A stretch of 64,000 nucleotides of DNA from positions 21,325,307 to 21,389,306 of the forward strand of contig NC_134031.1 in assembly GCF_964204645.1 (NCBI RefSeq), given 5' to 3'. A program made the position numbers and the translations under genes. The notes beneath the pieces are model-generated. The model was not told the DNA's origin. It saw only the letters and a list, made by a program, of their open reading frames with translations, and searched no databases. Below, one piece after another: positions 22,301 to 32,947 of this stretch (the first letter of the stretch is position 1; every line of letters starts with the position of its first letter). Source of the stretch: Tubulanus polymorphus (taxonomy: Eukaryota; Nemertea; Palaeonemertea; Tubulaniformes; Tubulanidae).

Positions 22301-23729
22301 TCTACGAGTCAAAGATTACTTGAGGTCACGTTTCGGTCATGGCTCAATGAACCACACATCACAACGAATTACGAAAGAAGAGATGGATCGTGCTGAAATG
22401 GCGATAGTGAAGCATCTTCAGAACTCACACTTTCGACGTGAACTAGAAGCATTGAATGCAGGAAAATGTGTACCAGGAAACAGTTCCATTTCTCAATTAG
22501 ATTCCATACTAGATGTTAATGGAATGATACGTGTCGGAGGTCGACTCAGAAGAGCGAATTTGGATTATGATGTAAGACATCCTTTATTGATACCAAAAGA
22601 AACAAGAATTGGGAAATTGATGATCATAGTCATATCGCTGTTGGACATTTGGGAAAGAATGCTGTCTTGGTTAACTTGAGAAAACGGTTTTGGGTTCTTG
22701 GAGCAACTCAGAAAATTAAAAATGTAACCCGTCCATGCGTTTTGTGTCGGAGGTACAGTGGTAAAGTTTGCGAACAGAAGATGGCAGATTTACCTAGTGA
22801 GAGGTTAACACCAGATCAACCTGCCTTTACAAATACTGGAGTTGACTATTTTGGCCCTATAGAGGTGAAAAGAGGAAGAGGTACAATCAAAAGGTATGGA
22901 GTTGTATTTACATGTTTGAATAGTCGGGCAGTTCATCTCGAGATGTCATATTCCCTTGATACTGACTCATGCACTGAGAAGGTTTAAAGCAAGAAGAGGA
23001 TCAGTGAAGTACATTCGATCGGACAATGGGACCAATTTTGTAGCGGCAAAACGTGAGCTTCAAGTCTGCATCAAGAAATGGAACACTGATAAAATCCATG
23101 AGACGATGCTGCAACAAGATGTAAACTGGGAGATGAATCCGCCTGCTGCCAGTCATTTTGGAGGTGTGTGGGAGCGGATTATTCGCTCTGTAAGGAAAAT
23201 TATGTACTCATTGATTAAGGAGCAAGGGCTTCAACTCAACGATGAAAGTCTGTGTACACTGTTTTGCGAGGTAGAATCTATCCTGAATGGACGTCCGATT
23301 TCTACTGTAAATAATGATGTCAATGATTTGGAACCATTAACACCAAATCATCTCTTATTGCTAGAACGTGGATCAACTTTTCCGCCTGTTGTTTTCGATG
23401 AGAATGAAAAACGACGTTGGAGGCAAATACAGTACATTGCCGACTTATTTTGGAAACGATGGGTTTCCGAATATCTACCGACCCTTCAAGAACGTAGTAA
23501 ATGGGTAAAAAACCGAAGGAATGTTATGGTAGAAGATATAGTGCTAGTAGTGGACAGCTGCGTTCGAAATTCATGGAAATTAGGACGTGTGATTGGTAGA
23601 CGGGAGGATAAAAATGGTTATGTACGTTCTGTCACTGTGAAGACGAATGCGGGTACTATACGTCGTCCTGTTGATAAATTGTCTATGATTTTGGAATCAG
23701 ATATTGAAAAAGAAAAAAAATGTGAATAA
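19332..23729 (+). pseudogene. BEL/Pao Pol polyprotein, interrupted
   Basis: The open frame overlaps Gag from 19245. Domains in order: three zinc-knuckle-like motifs (CLYCKSDHILADC, CWGCLRNGHQRRFC, CDKCRKFHPTVLH; about 19519-19710), aspartic protease DTGSS (about 19907), reverse transcriptase with ADIEAMFYQV and YVDD (21138-21149), RNase H (about 21680-22060), integrase HHCC finger (about 22628-22755), integrase core with D 22844, D 23022 and E 23172, and a C-terminal DUF5641 region (about 23530-23700). Breaks: an in-frame TAG at 21402-21404 after FGYRIV, a frame change near 22620-22640 and another near 22960-22985. Active-site residues are intact, so decay is recent or partly sequencing error. 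Confidence 0.93.
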
Positions 23730-23747
23730 TTGAGTTCCCTCAATTAT

Positions 23748-23758
23748 GGGGGTGGGTA
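23748..23758 (+). promoter_or_regulatory. polypurine tract
   Basis: GGGGGTGGGTA directly before the 3' LTR, the expected plus-strand primer position. It is short and contains two pyrimidines. Confidence 0.6.
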
Positions 23759-24375
23759 TGTACGGACAATTTATGTACTCTTGGCTATTATTTGTATGTG
23801 AGATATCTGACTTTTTCATTGTGAATTTCTATTCATATATTTGCCATAGCTTAGTATTTCAATATATTCTATCTGGTTTTTGTGTGTATTTGAACAGCTT
23901 TTAGGCCTTTAGAATTTGTTTCATTCAAGGTATTATGTAAATTCTGGTCATATGACCATTTCTGCATTTCTGCATTTCTGCATTTATTTGTCACTTGAAT
24001 ACTGGTGCTTGTACTGACAAGTTATAACTGGAAATGGCTCATAGACCTTTAAGAATTTCGGAGTCTAATATAGAATGTAGGGATTTTTATGGAGCCAAAT
24101 ATCACGGTATGTTTGTATTTTTATTCTTGTTATATTATGTACTTCAAAAGTGGTCTAAAATAGATTGCTGTTATTTAAGTGTAATTTAATTATTAGTTTG
24201 ATGTGTTATGTAATTATATCATTGTTTACTGAAAGTTGGTATGATTTCTGTATTTTTCAGTAATCTTATGTCATCGAACAAACGAAACGGATATTAGAAT
24301 ATATACTGATTGATGATATACGAATTTACATCTTGGCGTTAAATGATTGAAGGGATCCCTTTTTTGCAAAGAACA
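23759..24375 (+). repeat. 3' LTR
   Basis: 617 bp, TG...CA, followed by the GTTGC duplicate. Five single-base differences from the 5' LTR (e.g. ctC/ctG near the start, gtA/gtT, acA/acG, gaagG/gaagT) give about 0.8% divergence. Confidence 0.95.
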
Positions 24376-24458
24376 GTTGCAATTTAGAAGAATACTTAAA
24401 ATTTAAAAGAGAAGAAACAAAAGAGAATGAGATTATGAAAAGTATTCTAACATGTTAA
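24376..24458 (+). pseudogene. Polinton DNA polymerase B, 3' end after the BEL insertion
   Basis: After the duplicated GTTGC the polymerase frame continues (NLEEYLKFKREETKENEI) to a TAA at 24456-24458. It follows the C-terminal DDKR.ILDDGIHTVANG segment that ends at 17381 on the other side of the BEL element. Confidence 0.75.
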
Positions 24459-24488
24459 TCAAATTTTAATAAAAAATATGTTATTAAA

Positions 24489-24851
24489 ATGGAGAGTAAA
24501 CAAGCACACAGTGAGAACAACAAATCATTTCTAGATAGAATGAAAGATACTACAAATGCCAAATCTGTAGATTATAAATTTAAGAAGTTAACAGAATTAA
24601 CAATTCATAGGAAATATCTAACTACAAATATTGATACAGTTATTAATAAATATGGAGATAAATTAGTTATCCACTTAGAATATGAAGGATTAAAGGGAAA
24701 TACATATAAATTCAGAACATATTTACCAGATAGATTTCATAGATTATCTAGTGAAGATTTAGAAGAATTATGTTCTGGTGATTTCTATTTCATATATAAG
24801 GGTAAGAATGAAAAAGGGCACCATGAAATAGATTTCGAATTAAATATGTAA
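24489..24851 (+). CDS. small Polinton-associated protein of unknown function
   Basis: 120 residues from ATG 24489, uninterrupted. A charged, flexible N-terminus is followed by a compact region (VINKYGDKLVIHLEYEGL; YLPDRFHRLSSEDLEEL; YFIYKGKNEKG). The pattern of a TKYG/NKYG-like strand, an LP.RF segment and an FIYKG end recalls small proteins that accompany Polinton polymerase genes, possibly an OB-like DNA-binding fold, but I cannot confirm this. It lies 30 bp after PolB and 5 bp before the capsid-like gene on the same strand. Confidence 0.6.
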   Translation: MESKQAHSENNKSFLDRMKDTTNAKSVDYKFKKLTELTIHRKYLTTNIDTVINKYGDKLVIHLEYEGLKGNTYKFRTYLPDRFHRLSSEDLEELCSGDFYFIYKGKNEKGHHEIDFELNM

Positions 24852-24856
24852 AATAA

Positions 24857-25614
24857 ATGGTAGAATTAAAAGAATACAGAATATTTGTTGATTCTAGAAG
24901 ACTTACAAATTATAAATCTCATAAATTACTAGTACAATTAGATAGAGAATTTAAGAATTGTGTTGATTTAAAATTAGTAAATATTAGTTTATGTAATTCT
25001 TTTTATAATATATCAGATAAAAGTCTTGATTATAATGCTTTTATAATTCACGTTAAGAGAAATAATAAATGGTATCATCTATTTTTAAGACCAGGATTAT
25101 ATAATTTAGAGACTTTAGCGCAAGAAATTGATAGAAAAGCTAAAACAAAAATGAGCGCAGCTGCTGGATTTGGAATTAAATTTTTAAAAAGTGAAAATAA
25201 TAATAAATTAAGAATAAAGTTAGCTTATGAAGAACAACACAAATTTATAGTAAGAAAACCATTAGCTAAACTGTTAGGAATTGCACCAAATAAACTTCAT
25301 GCAAATGTTGATTCTACACCAAATATAATGCCTTTTACACATTTTTATATTTATTGCAATTTAAGTGATCCTACAAAAACATTTGAAGCAACTAAAGATA
25401 CAACTTGTAATTCTAGTTTATTGATATTTTACCACTAAAAAATGTTAAACAATTTGGAACTCAAATGAATTATAATTTAGCTGAATGTGATTTCAAACCA
25501 TGCATTCCTCAATTTAATAATTTTAGATTAGAAATTAGAAATCACAATCGATACTTAATTGATTTAAATAATTTCCCCGTGATATATGAATTAGTTATAA
25601 GATGTAAAGAATAA
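24857..25614 (+). pseudogene. Polinton minor capsid (penton)-like protein, frameshifted
   Basis: 193 residues from ATG 24857, then a single frame change near 25427-25440, after which the frame runs to the TAA at 25612-25614. Features typical of the Polinton minor-capsid family: an N-terminal FVDSRR segment, NSFYNIS near residue 47, a G.YNLETLAQEI segment near 90, LAKLLGIAP near 140, FYIYCNLSD, and a C-terminal FRLEIRNH...LIDLNN block. It would form the single-jelly-roll vertex protein of a capsid. No major capsid gene is present in the window. Confidence 0.6.
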
Positions 25615-27369
25615 TTTTTTCACTTTATAAATGAATATAACAGTAGGACTGAGTTAATGTTTTGGATTTGATTTTAAACGTGAGAAAGAAATGAAATTTA
25701 ACAATATAGCTGCCAAGCAGCGATGACGGGTTTTTTGCAAAGCCATTCAGAAAGATGGGAACTGTATAATTGAAATATCGATACATAGAATGAAATGCAT
25801 TGACAGATTCGAACCTAATATGCTACCACTGTGTAAACGTCAAATATGATCAGCTTTGAAACCGAACATACGCGGACGTACAATCAACAAATATTAATTT
25901 ATTTGACCAGGCATTTATTTTGGCATTCAAACATCATGCTTAAAAATGGATCTGTCCTATTAAGAACTCATTTGAAGCACCTGTCGAGTCGATAGATTGA
26001 GTGAATTTAGAGATAAGAACGTATTATGATTTAGAATAGATTGAAGAAGTTAATGTTTTTATTGAAATATTTGAATAAATACATATATTGTAGTGTAGAT
26101 TCAATCAATAAAGTATGAATTGATCTGGTCTGGGTTTCCGGCTGATGTTGATTTTGGCTTTTATGGATTACAAATTCTATAGTGATAAACAATTGATACC
26201 TGCAACATGTGTGTAAATCAAACCTATTCCACTAGTTGCGTGTGTTTCCTAATAAACGGGAAAGTCACTCTTGATCTGAGTTATTAGAAAAATAATGTTC
26301 ATTTAGTTATAGAAATTCATTGCCTTTTTGGAAATTCTGTAATAATATTTCTTCTGTCTTAATTTTTATTACTTTATGAACCAATGATATGCTTTGTAAA
26401 TATGATGTAATAAAATAAATTTTTCAATTACAATAAAGTTTCAATTACAATCAAATCCAAATTGGCTAAAAAGTACATAGGACTAAATGAAATGAACCGC
26501 TAGTTACTGCAAACCTATTCCAGTGTTATGTCGATCGTGTTGAATCACTTTCCTTGAGTTGAAAGAATCAGATCTTCTATGGTGCAACATCGGTCGAAGA
26601 GAGATATCTTGGTCTTGACTGTCCTTGACCATCTAACTGCATGCATTCGACACTGGAATCAGCATCATACCCATTTGAACTGCAAAATATTCATACAACA
26701 TGAAAACGTACAGTACATGTATACAGTAATCAAACTTTCACCGATGTTGGATATTTGAATGAACGTTGGGCTTATTTCAGTATTCTAAAGCAGGAAATAA
26801 TAAGCCCAATCAATAGGCCCTATTCCCATTGGAACAATTGTATAATGCGTACGCTGTACCGTACACTTATCAGTCAAGAATGGAGAAATCGGTATACCAA
26901 ACCTACGAACAGCAAAATGTACAGGCCTACAATGATTTCTGGTATACAAGCCGTGACCACATTGACTATTAATGTCAGCAGGTCAGAGAAGGCCTGGCCA
27001 AATTTAATCACATGGCTCAAATCAATTAGCCTTTCTGCGTGTGAATACTTGACTGTATTGTGGGATCATTCATTTATTACGTACGAATTAGGGGAGGGGT
27101 CAGGGCAATTACGTACTGTAATGCTTAATGTACATGAAAAAAACGCAGATTTTGCGTACAGAGGGAGAGGGGGTTGAAATAATCAAATTTTATGCGTACG
27201 TAATAAATGAATGATCCCTGTTTTAAAAAAGGCCTATCGAGTGAATGAGTACATAGACTGAATTAGACTTTAGGCTAGTCCTGGCCAAATCCTATCCATG
27301 TTATAATTGCACCAGTTATAGTAACATCACTGTAGGGCCGACGAGAGGGAAAAAGTTGTGTTTGTAGTA
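25615..27369. other. no recognisable gene; one junction motif
   Basis: AT-rich Polinton-like composition fades after about 25690. At 25708 a diverged 'agctgccaagcagcgatgacgggtttt' junction motif begins a new repeat unit. The remainder to 27369 matches nothing else I see in the window. The longest frame (26755-27177) begins only with TTG and has no recognisable domain. Confidence 0.6.
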
Positions 27370-29345
27370 CATAGGCATGGTAGGCTTGTCGTACTCACTT
27401 AATACCCGGTACTTAAAACGCTGTTGTTACCTGTACGTGACTGTACGGTGGTTTCTATAGGTTAGCCGTATGTGAGTATGTTGACGCTCAGACTTGCAAT
27501 ATTGGGATTCGAAACCAAACGAAAAAAAAGAATCTAGTTGTAGTCCAGTGATTTACCCACTGTGCCACAGAACGGTACTTAACGAGTATGTTGACGCTCA
27601 GACTTGCAATATTGGGATTCGAAACCAAACGAAAAAAGAATCTAGTTGTAGTCCAGTGATTTACCCACTGTGCCACAGAACGGTACTTAACGAGCATGTT
27701 GACGCTCAGACTTGCAATATTGGGATTCGAAACCAAACGAAAAAAAGAATCTAGTTGTAGTCCAGTTATTTACCCACTGTGCCACAGAACGTAACTGCAG
27801 AGGGGATGAAATTTGATTTACAAATAGCCTAGCCTCACCTAACCCAAACTCTATTCTTTCACGCATGCACGTTTGCAGATTATAGGAACTCACTTACGGC
27901 CTTTTTAGGGATCTCACGTACGGTTAACCTGTGGATATCACCGTACAGTCGCTGGCACGTACGGGTAACAACTTCGTACTTAAAAAATGGTATTGGCTAC
28001 TAGGAACTCACGTACGGCGTTAGTAGGGAACTCACGTACAGTTAACCTGTGGAGATCACCATACAGTCACATACGAGTAACAACTACGTACTTACTGGTA
28101 TTGGCTACTATATAACAGGCCTATAGACAAATAAATACCGGTACTGCGGTAGGCTTTCTTAGCTTCCACACTTCACAACCGAACCAACTGACCAACCAGT
28201 ATATTTATTCCCAGTACGCACCAACCGGCACAGGCCTAACACTGTTTGTCAACTGTGTGTACCGTAGTAGGCTATCGATAATCACCTGATACTTTTCTGT
28301 CGTTTGTTTTCTGAGCTCAGACCACTATTCCAAAGTCTTCTATATCCTATAGTAAAAACATCAAATTCAAGGGTCAATTTCACATATAACCGCGAAAATT
28401 CAGGGGAAATCCAGCTTATGGCTCATAAACGAGAATCTTAGCTACGGATTAACGTGGTTTTCGCCCCACATACCCAACCTAACTTTTGAAATAATCAAAC
28501 TTTTACAGATTAGGGGTCCCCCAACACCAGGTACACCCGTACATTGGAGCCGAATTTCGCAGGGAGTTCCCCAATGTGTTTAGTACTATCACTCCATTGA
28601 AAATAGTTCCAAGAAATCCCTGATTTTATTATCAATTTGTCTCACAGTACCTACAGATTTTATACCTATAACATTTTACCGTCACGTCTTCTATTTGTGT
28701 AACCATGGCAACTTAAATGGGAACCCTGCAGTTGATTTTAGGCACTATTTTTGGGGTCCTGCACTACGCGTCTTGAGGCATACTGACCTAATTGTGGTCT
28801 CATGCCTTCTCTCTGAGACGAACGTAATTCTAGCAGCCCTCCGCGACTCAACGACCTTGATTTAAAATTGATCAATTCAAAATCTATTTATTGACGCTTT
28901 TGGTTACATGAACTGATCAGCAATATACTTAAATGAAATAACCGGAATAACAAGAAATCAAAAATATTAAAGTGGTAACAAACAAATGCCCGTAAACCGG
29001 TCAGACACGCGAACGCCGGACTCGTAAATTCTTGGACTCGGACCCGCTGAGCAATAAATTCATAAAATTGACTTTGAAATTGATTGTGGAGAAGAGAGGG
29101 AATTATTCGATAGCTCTTCCTCGAAAAGAAGAGAGAAATATCGGTAAGAAAACACAACATGGCTACTAATTGAACGGAGCCAAATTTCCGATGTTTACGG
29201 CTCGACAGTGCCTTTATAACGTGGATTTATCAAAATTCCCATGCAGTATCTGGAGATTGAAGTGAGCTGAAGGACATCATGCGGATTGTATCGGCGACAG
29301 CGGTAAGGTAAGGAAGCCTTTACACTTTTAACAAAAACTATGTGG
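27370..29345. repeat. duplicated mosaic block, copy 2
   Basis: Direct-orientation counterpart of 5945-7711, starting at 'cataggcatggtagg'. It adds two extra tandem SINE heads. The stretch about 28370-28790 is strongly diverged from 6720-7150, while the parts on both sides remain close. It ends with the 'cgatgtttacggctcgacagtg' module (about 29188) and an A/TAA-rich tract. No gene is seen. Confidence 0.8.
27484..27800 (-). repeat. three tandem tRNA-derived SINE heads
   Basis: Three units of about 108-110 bp. Minus-strand B boxes GGTTTCGAATCCC are at 27504-27516, 27614-27626 and 27722-27734. A-box segments (TGGCACAGTGG) lie within 27545-27567, 27653-27675 and 27762-27784. Unit junctions share 'acggtacttaacgag'. 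The single copy at 6045-6152 shows the ancestral state, so this is a local tandem triplication of a Pol III promoter region. Confidence 0.75.
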
Positions 29346-29385
29346 AAAAGGGAAAAAAAATAATAATAATCACGCGAATTTCAAT

Positions 29386-29415
29386 AGGGTTTTCTGTGAA
29401 GAAACAGAAAACCCT
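29386..29415. repeat. junction hairpin cassette, second type, perfect
   Basis: Perfect 12-bp arms AGGGTTTTCTGT / ACAGAAAACCCT with loop gaagaa, followed by TAAT and 'tatagctgcaaagcagcgataacggg' (29422). The copy at 13449 has one arm mutation. Confidence 0.85.
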
Positions 29416-29592
29416 AATTATAGCTGCAAAGCAGCGATAACGGGTTTTCTGCACAGTCTTTGAATCCTGTTCAATGGTTAACACAGTTTTATAAGAGGAA
29501 GCTCGACAAACAGTCAATTAGACCTTATTTAAACCATGGAAAACTGGACTTGATGTCCTATTTGACTCTGGAAAATCGACTGTTAGGCGATA

Positions 29593-29850
29593 ATTACCCT
29601 TTATTATTTCGACAAAGCATTTGATAAGGTACAACATCAGCCATTACTAAACAAGGCTATTCGGAAACAGTATCAATGATAGGTTGCCGAAATGGCGTAG
29701 CATTATCTCTGAAAGAAAATTTGTAGCCGAAATCAACGGAACGCCTCATCTTGGAATAAAACGGTCTAACTAGTGGAGTCACGCAAGGTAGTATCCTAAG
29801 TCGTCTTCTGTTTAATGTCCTGACAAATGACATACACAGTAATCCAAAAT
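29593..29850 (+). pseudogene. LINE reverse-transcriptase fragment
   Basis: Two non-LTR reverse-transcriptase signatures in order: YFDKAFDKVQHQPLL (from 29605) and SGVTQGSILSRLLFNVLTNDIH (about 29773-29838), with stops and frame breaks between them. This motif pair is typical of CR1/jockey-like LINEs, but the subgroup is a guess. No endonuclease or YADD motif is readable, so it is a short decayed relic. Confidence 0.75.
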
Positions 29851-31352
29851 ATACCAGACCGAGTAAATTTCTAAAACGACCTTAACACGCTGTTCGACCA
29901 AAAAACTTAATGATCCGACAAGAAAATCTTGTACGCTTTTTGTTTGAACCAAAACTTTTCTTCATTCTGAAAGCTATGTTATCGTTGCGACACAATCGTC
30001 GCTGGCAGTCGCAGTGAATGCTGTCGCAGTCAGTCACAAGCCGTCGCAAGGCCGACCTATGCCCGGCATAAGTTAATAGAAATTAATGAAAAACCAGTTT
30101 CATTTATGATGAAAAAACTCAAATGAAAAGTCTGGCTTATAAAGCTGTCTGCTCAGGCGAAATTTATTAAAAAAACTCTTCATTTTTGCAAATAAAATTG
30201 ATAATTGTGATTGATCGTTGCAAGTCAGAACCAGTTAATCGCTAATTAACATGCATTTTAATAAATCTGATTCCTCCTTTACAGTGAACTTAGCTTTAAC
30301 CTATTTGAGGCTACTAGCCTATGTAGGCCTATGTATATGCGTAGGCCTAACATCCGGAGAGATTGGTCGTAGGCCTATTGAATAACAACCCTCCTAAATA
30401 TCGTAAATTTTGTTTTGAAGTTCAATCCAATGAGTCCGTTAGTAAACGCAACAATTAGGCTATACTGTGTTTGTTTGAGACAGTCAAGCTCAGTACCGGT
30501 AGGCCTAAAGCCTTAAGGTCGCGTAAAACTCGATAAACACTTCAAGCGACACAGCGAACGATCTCCTTTCCCCACGGCGAACGCTTACCCCGAATGCGAG
30601 TCCAGCATACGGATAGGAGTGTGTTATATACTTGTATTTAGTAAATACCTTGTGCATTTGACAAAGATCGGTATGTACTGTAGGAAATATAGAGTATTGA
30701 TAAATGGTTGAAGCCCGCGGCTGAATGAAGTAATATATTGTTTCTTATGATACCTCGATAAATTTGTACTCGATTTGATTCTCATGAGGAGGAGAAACTC
30801 GCAGCTGATCCCCGGAACGACGATGTAGCGACACACGTCGATCAGTCGATGTTTACGGCTCGACAGTGCTTTTAGAATCTAAATTAGTAAATTTCCTGTG
30901 TATCGATAATATGATTCGATGAGGTAAATGGGCTATTGTTTAAATTAGTTTTTAAAAACCGCGGCTGAATGTGCAATCTTTGGGTAATAAATTTGTTAAT
31001 TTATGCTTGAATTGATAATCGACGTGACGAGAAACGTGAGGTAGATTTCGGAAAGACGACTTAGAAAAACATGTCGGTTCTTTGAATGGGGCTCAATTTT
31101 CGATGATTACGGCCCGACAGTGCTTTTGTAACGTTGATTCTTCAAAATGCGCACGGAGTATTTGTAGATCGAAGTGAGCTGAAAGATATCAGACAGATTG
31201 TATCGGCAACAGCAGTAATGTAAAAAAGCCTATGTACTTTTGACAAAAAAAGTGTGGAAAAAAATAATAATAAATATAGCTGCAAAGCAGCGATAACGGG
31301 TTTTCTGCACAGTCTTAGAATCCTGTTCAACGGTGGATTTCAACAAAGAATT
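29851..31352. repeat. no gene; diverged repeat modules
   Basis: No coding sequence is recognised. Two diverged direct units are marked by 'ccgcggctgaatg' (about 30716 and 30960, 244 bp apart), each followed by a 'cgatg.ttacggc.cgacagtgc' module (about 30848 and 31097). The second leads through an A/TAA tract to 'agctgcaaagcagcgataacggg' (31278) and a flank 'gcacagtctt.gaatcctgttcaa' that also follows the 29422 copy. Repeated 'taggccta' words lie at 30317-30380. Confidence 0.6.
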
Positions 31353-31741
31353 AGTAATAGGGGTAATGGGCTTTCAGGCCAAAGGTCGAACGGTCGAGCT
31401 CATTAAAAAACAAAACATTAAAAGTAATTTAAAACTATAATATATTTTCATAACCGTGTGCATTTTATATTATAACTAAATATTTATTCTAAGATATCAA
31501 TAATTTAAATTTCAAAAGCATATTGTATTAAATCAATTGGTCGCTCCGCGACCAATTGATTTATTTACAATACACAAATTCATATAATCAAATATATTTC
31601 AATAATAATGATTATTCTATTATTAAACTGAAATACACACGGTTATGAAAATATATTATAGTTTTAAATTACTTTTAATATTTGTTTTTAATGAACTCGA
31701 CCATTCAACCTTTAACCTGAAAGCCCATTACCCCTATTACT
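31353..31741. repeat. terminal palindrome of right Polinton end
   Basis: A 389-bp foldback starting AGTAATAGGGGTAATGGGC and ending in its reverse complement. Inner arms include 'aaactataatatattttcata' on both sides and 'accgtgtg'/'cacacggt'. The outer arm matches the 5755-5945 palindrome, but the interior does not. It abuts non-Polinton sequence on the left and Polinton sequence on the right, so it is the element's terminus. Confidence 0.8.
31530..31562. repeat. central hairpin within the terminal palindrome
   Basis: Perfect 15-bp stem AAATCAATTGGTCGC / GCGACCAATTGATTT with a 3-nt loop (tcc), near the centre of the 389-bp palindrome. Confidence 0.85.
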
Positions 31742-32691
31742 CTTAAAATAATCATATAAATGAATAACATTTAAATTGACAGATTATTCAATATAAAAGT
31801 ATATATTTACAACATTATTTCAATATTCATATTTGTATGAGTTAGATTTTTAAACATAAAAAGTGTTAGTAAAGTGTGATTGAAATAATACATATATACA
31901 TGATATAATACATAGCTTTTTATACTAGAACATGATTTTATTTGAACCTATATACATTTCATGTGATGAACTATTGAATAAATCTATAAATTCACAGCTG
32001 TTACAGCTGTTACTATGACGCCGAGACATATGAGTCATAATATTGCAAACGTGTAGAGAACATTCTAGAAAGGTGTGCCGGAACTAGATGACGTGGCAGG
32101 AACTGAATATCCACTGTAACATAACGCTCAGGATATTCTATTTCTCGAAACGAAATTAGGAGTTTATAGTTTACAATTCTAAATCTAAATGTAAGTACTG
32201 TTTTTTGTAGTTATTAGGGCTATTAAATATGAAACCTTTCGATAAATTTAAGTGTATTTAGTATATCTTTTAGATGGCTAGAGTTGCCGCTAATATCTTT
32301 TAGATTAATAAAACACCATACGCATCAAGAAGTGATAGAGAAACTCAAGATACTCTTTCTGACTGAGGAATCAACAGCAATGGATATCGAACCAATAGAA
32401 ATTAGCACAAGAAACACAAGAATCGCCAAAAGATCGAAGAAGAAACTATATAAGAATTTCAAAAACATTAAGACTCCAATGATTAAGTTTAACATTTGTT
32501 GATGTAGTTAAATATTTACCAACAATTTAAAAAATGTTTGTAATTATAAATTGTATTTATAGAAATCAAATGATGTATTGGAAGAAACGACTGAACAAAT
32601 TGTATAATGTATTGTGTAAATCTGATTGATGAATTTTTATGTTCGGTCGTTTCTATTCAGAATGAATATATAATTATGGTATGCGCATTAA

Positions 32692-32721
32692 GCAAAAGCG
32701 CGCACGAATGCGCGCTTTTGC
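32692..32721 (+). repeat. hairpin 1 of array
   Basis: Perfect 13-bp stem GCAAAAGCGCGCA / TGCGCGCTTTTGC with loop cgaa. Confidence 0.85.
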
Positions 32722-32790
32722 TCAGGTATGATTTAGATATTTCATGTCGGTTGTTTCTATTATGATTAACACATGTGCATTAAGCAAAAC

Positions 32791-32806
32791 CGGCCATAAA
32801 TGGCCG
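32791..32806 (+). repeat. hairpin 2 of array
   Basis: Stem CGGCCAT / ATGGCCG with a 2-nt spacer; the same leading 'attaagcaaaa' as hairpin 1 but a different stem. Confidence 0.75.
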
Positions 32807-32931
32807 CATGTGACTGACACATGTAACGCATGTGACGCGGACATGAATGCGTTTGAATTTTCTGTGTTCAGTTGTTTTTATTTACAGAATGAATATATAA
32901 TTATGATTAACACATGTGCATTAAGCAAAAC

Positions 32932-32947
32932 CGGCCATAAATGGCCG
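32932..32947 (+). repeat. hairpin 3 of array
   Basis: Same stem as hairpin 2, followed by 'catgtgacgcatgtaacgcatgtg', a run of CATGTG-type words. Confidence 0.75.

Larger units (their letters stand above)
17382..24375 (+). mobile_element. BEL/Pao LTR retrotransposon, full length, non-functional ORF
   Basis: A 6994-bp element with two 617-bp LTRs (TGTACGG...AAGAACA), flanking GTTGC duplicates, Gag and Pol regions and a G-rich polypurine tract. The domain order in Pol (protease, RT, RNase H, integrase, DUF5641) and the DUF1759-type Gag place it in BEL/Pao. It sits inside the Polinton polymerase pseudogene in the same orientation, so it is younger than that Polinton insertion. The LTRs differ at five positions by eye. 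Confidence 0.96.

Noticed and set aside
26755-27177. 140-residue frame in the unrecognised stretch
   Set aside because: It opens with TTG, has no domain I recognise and lies in otherwise non-coding sequence.
32284-32502. 72-residue lysine-rich frame upstream of the hairpin array
   Set aside because: It opens with TTG; the first ATG leaves only about 40 residues with low-complexity basic composition. A spliced small gene cannot be excluded but is not supported.
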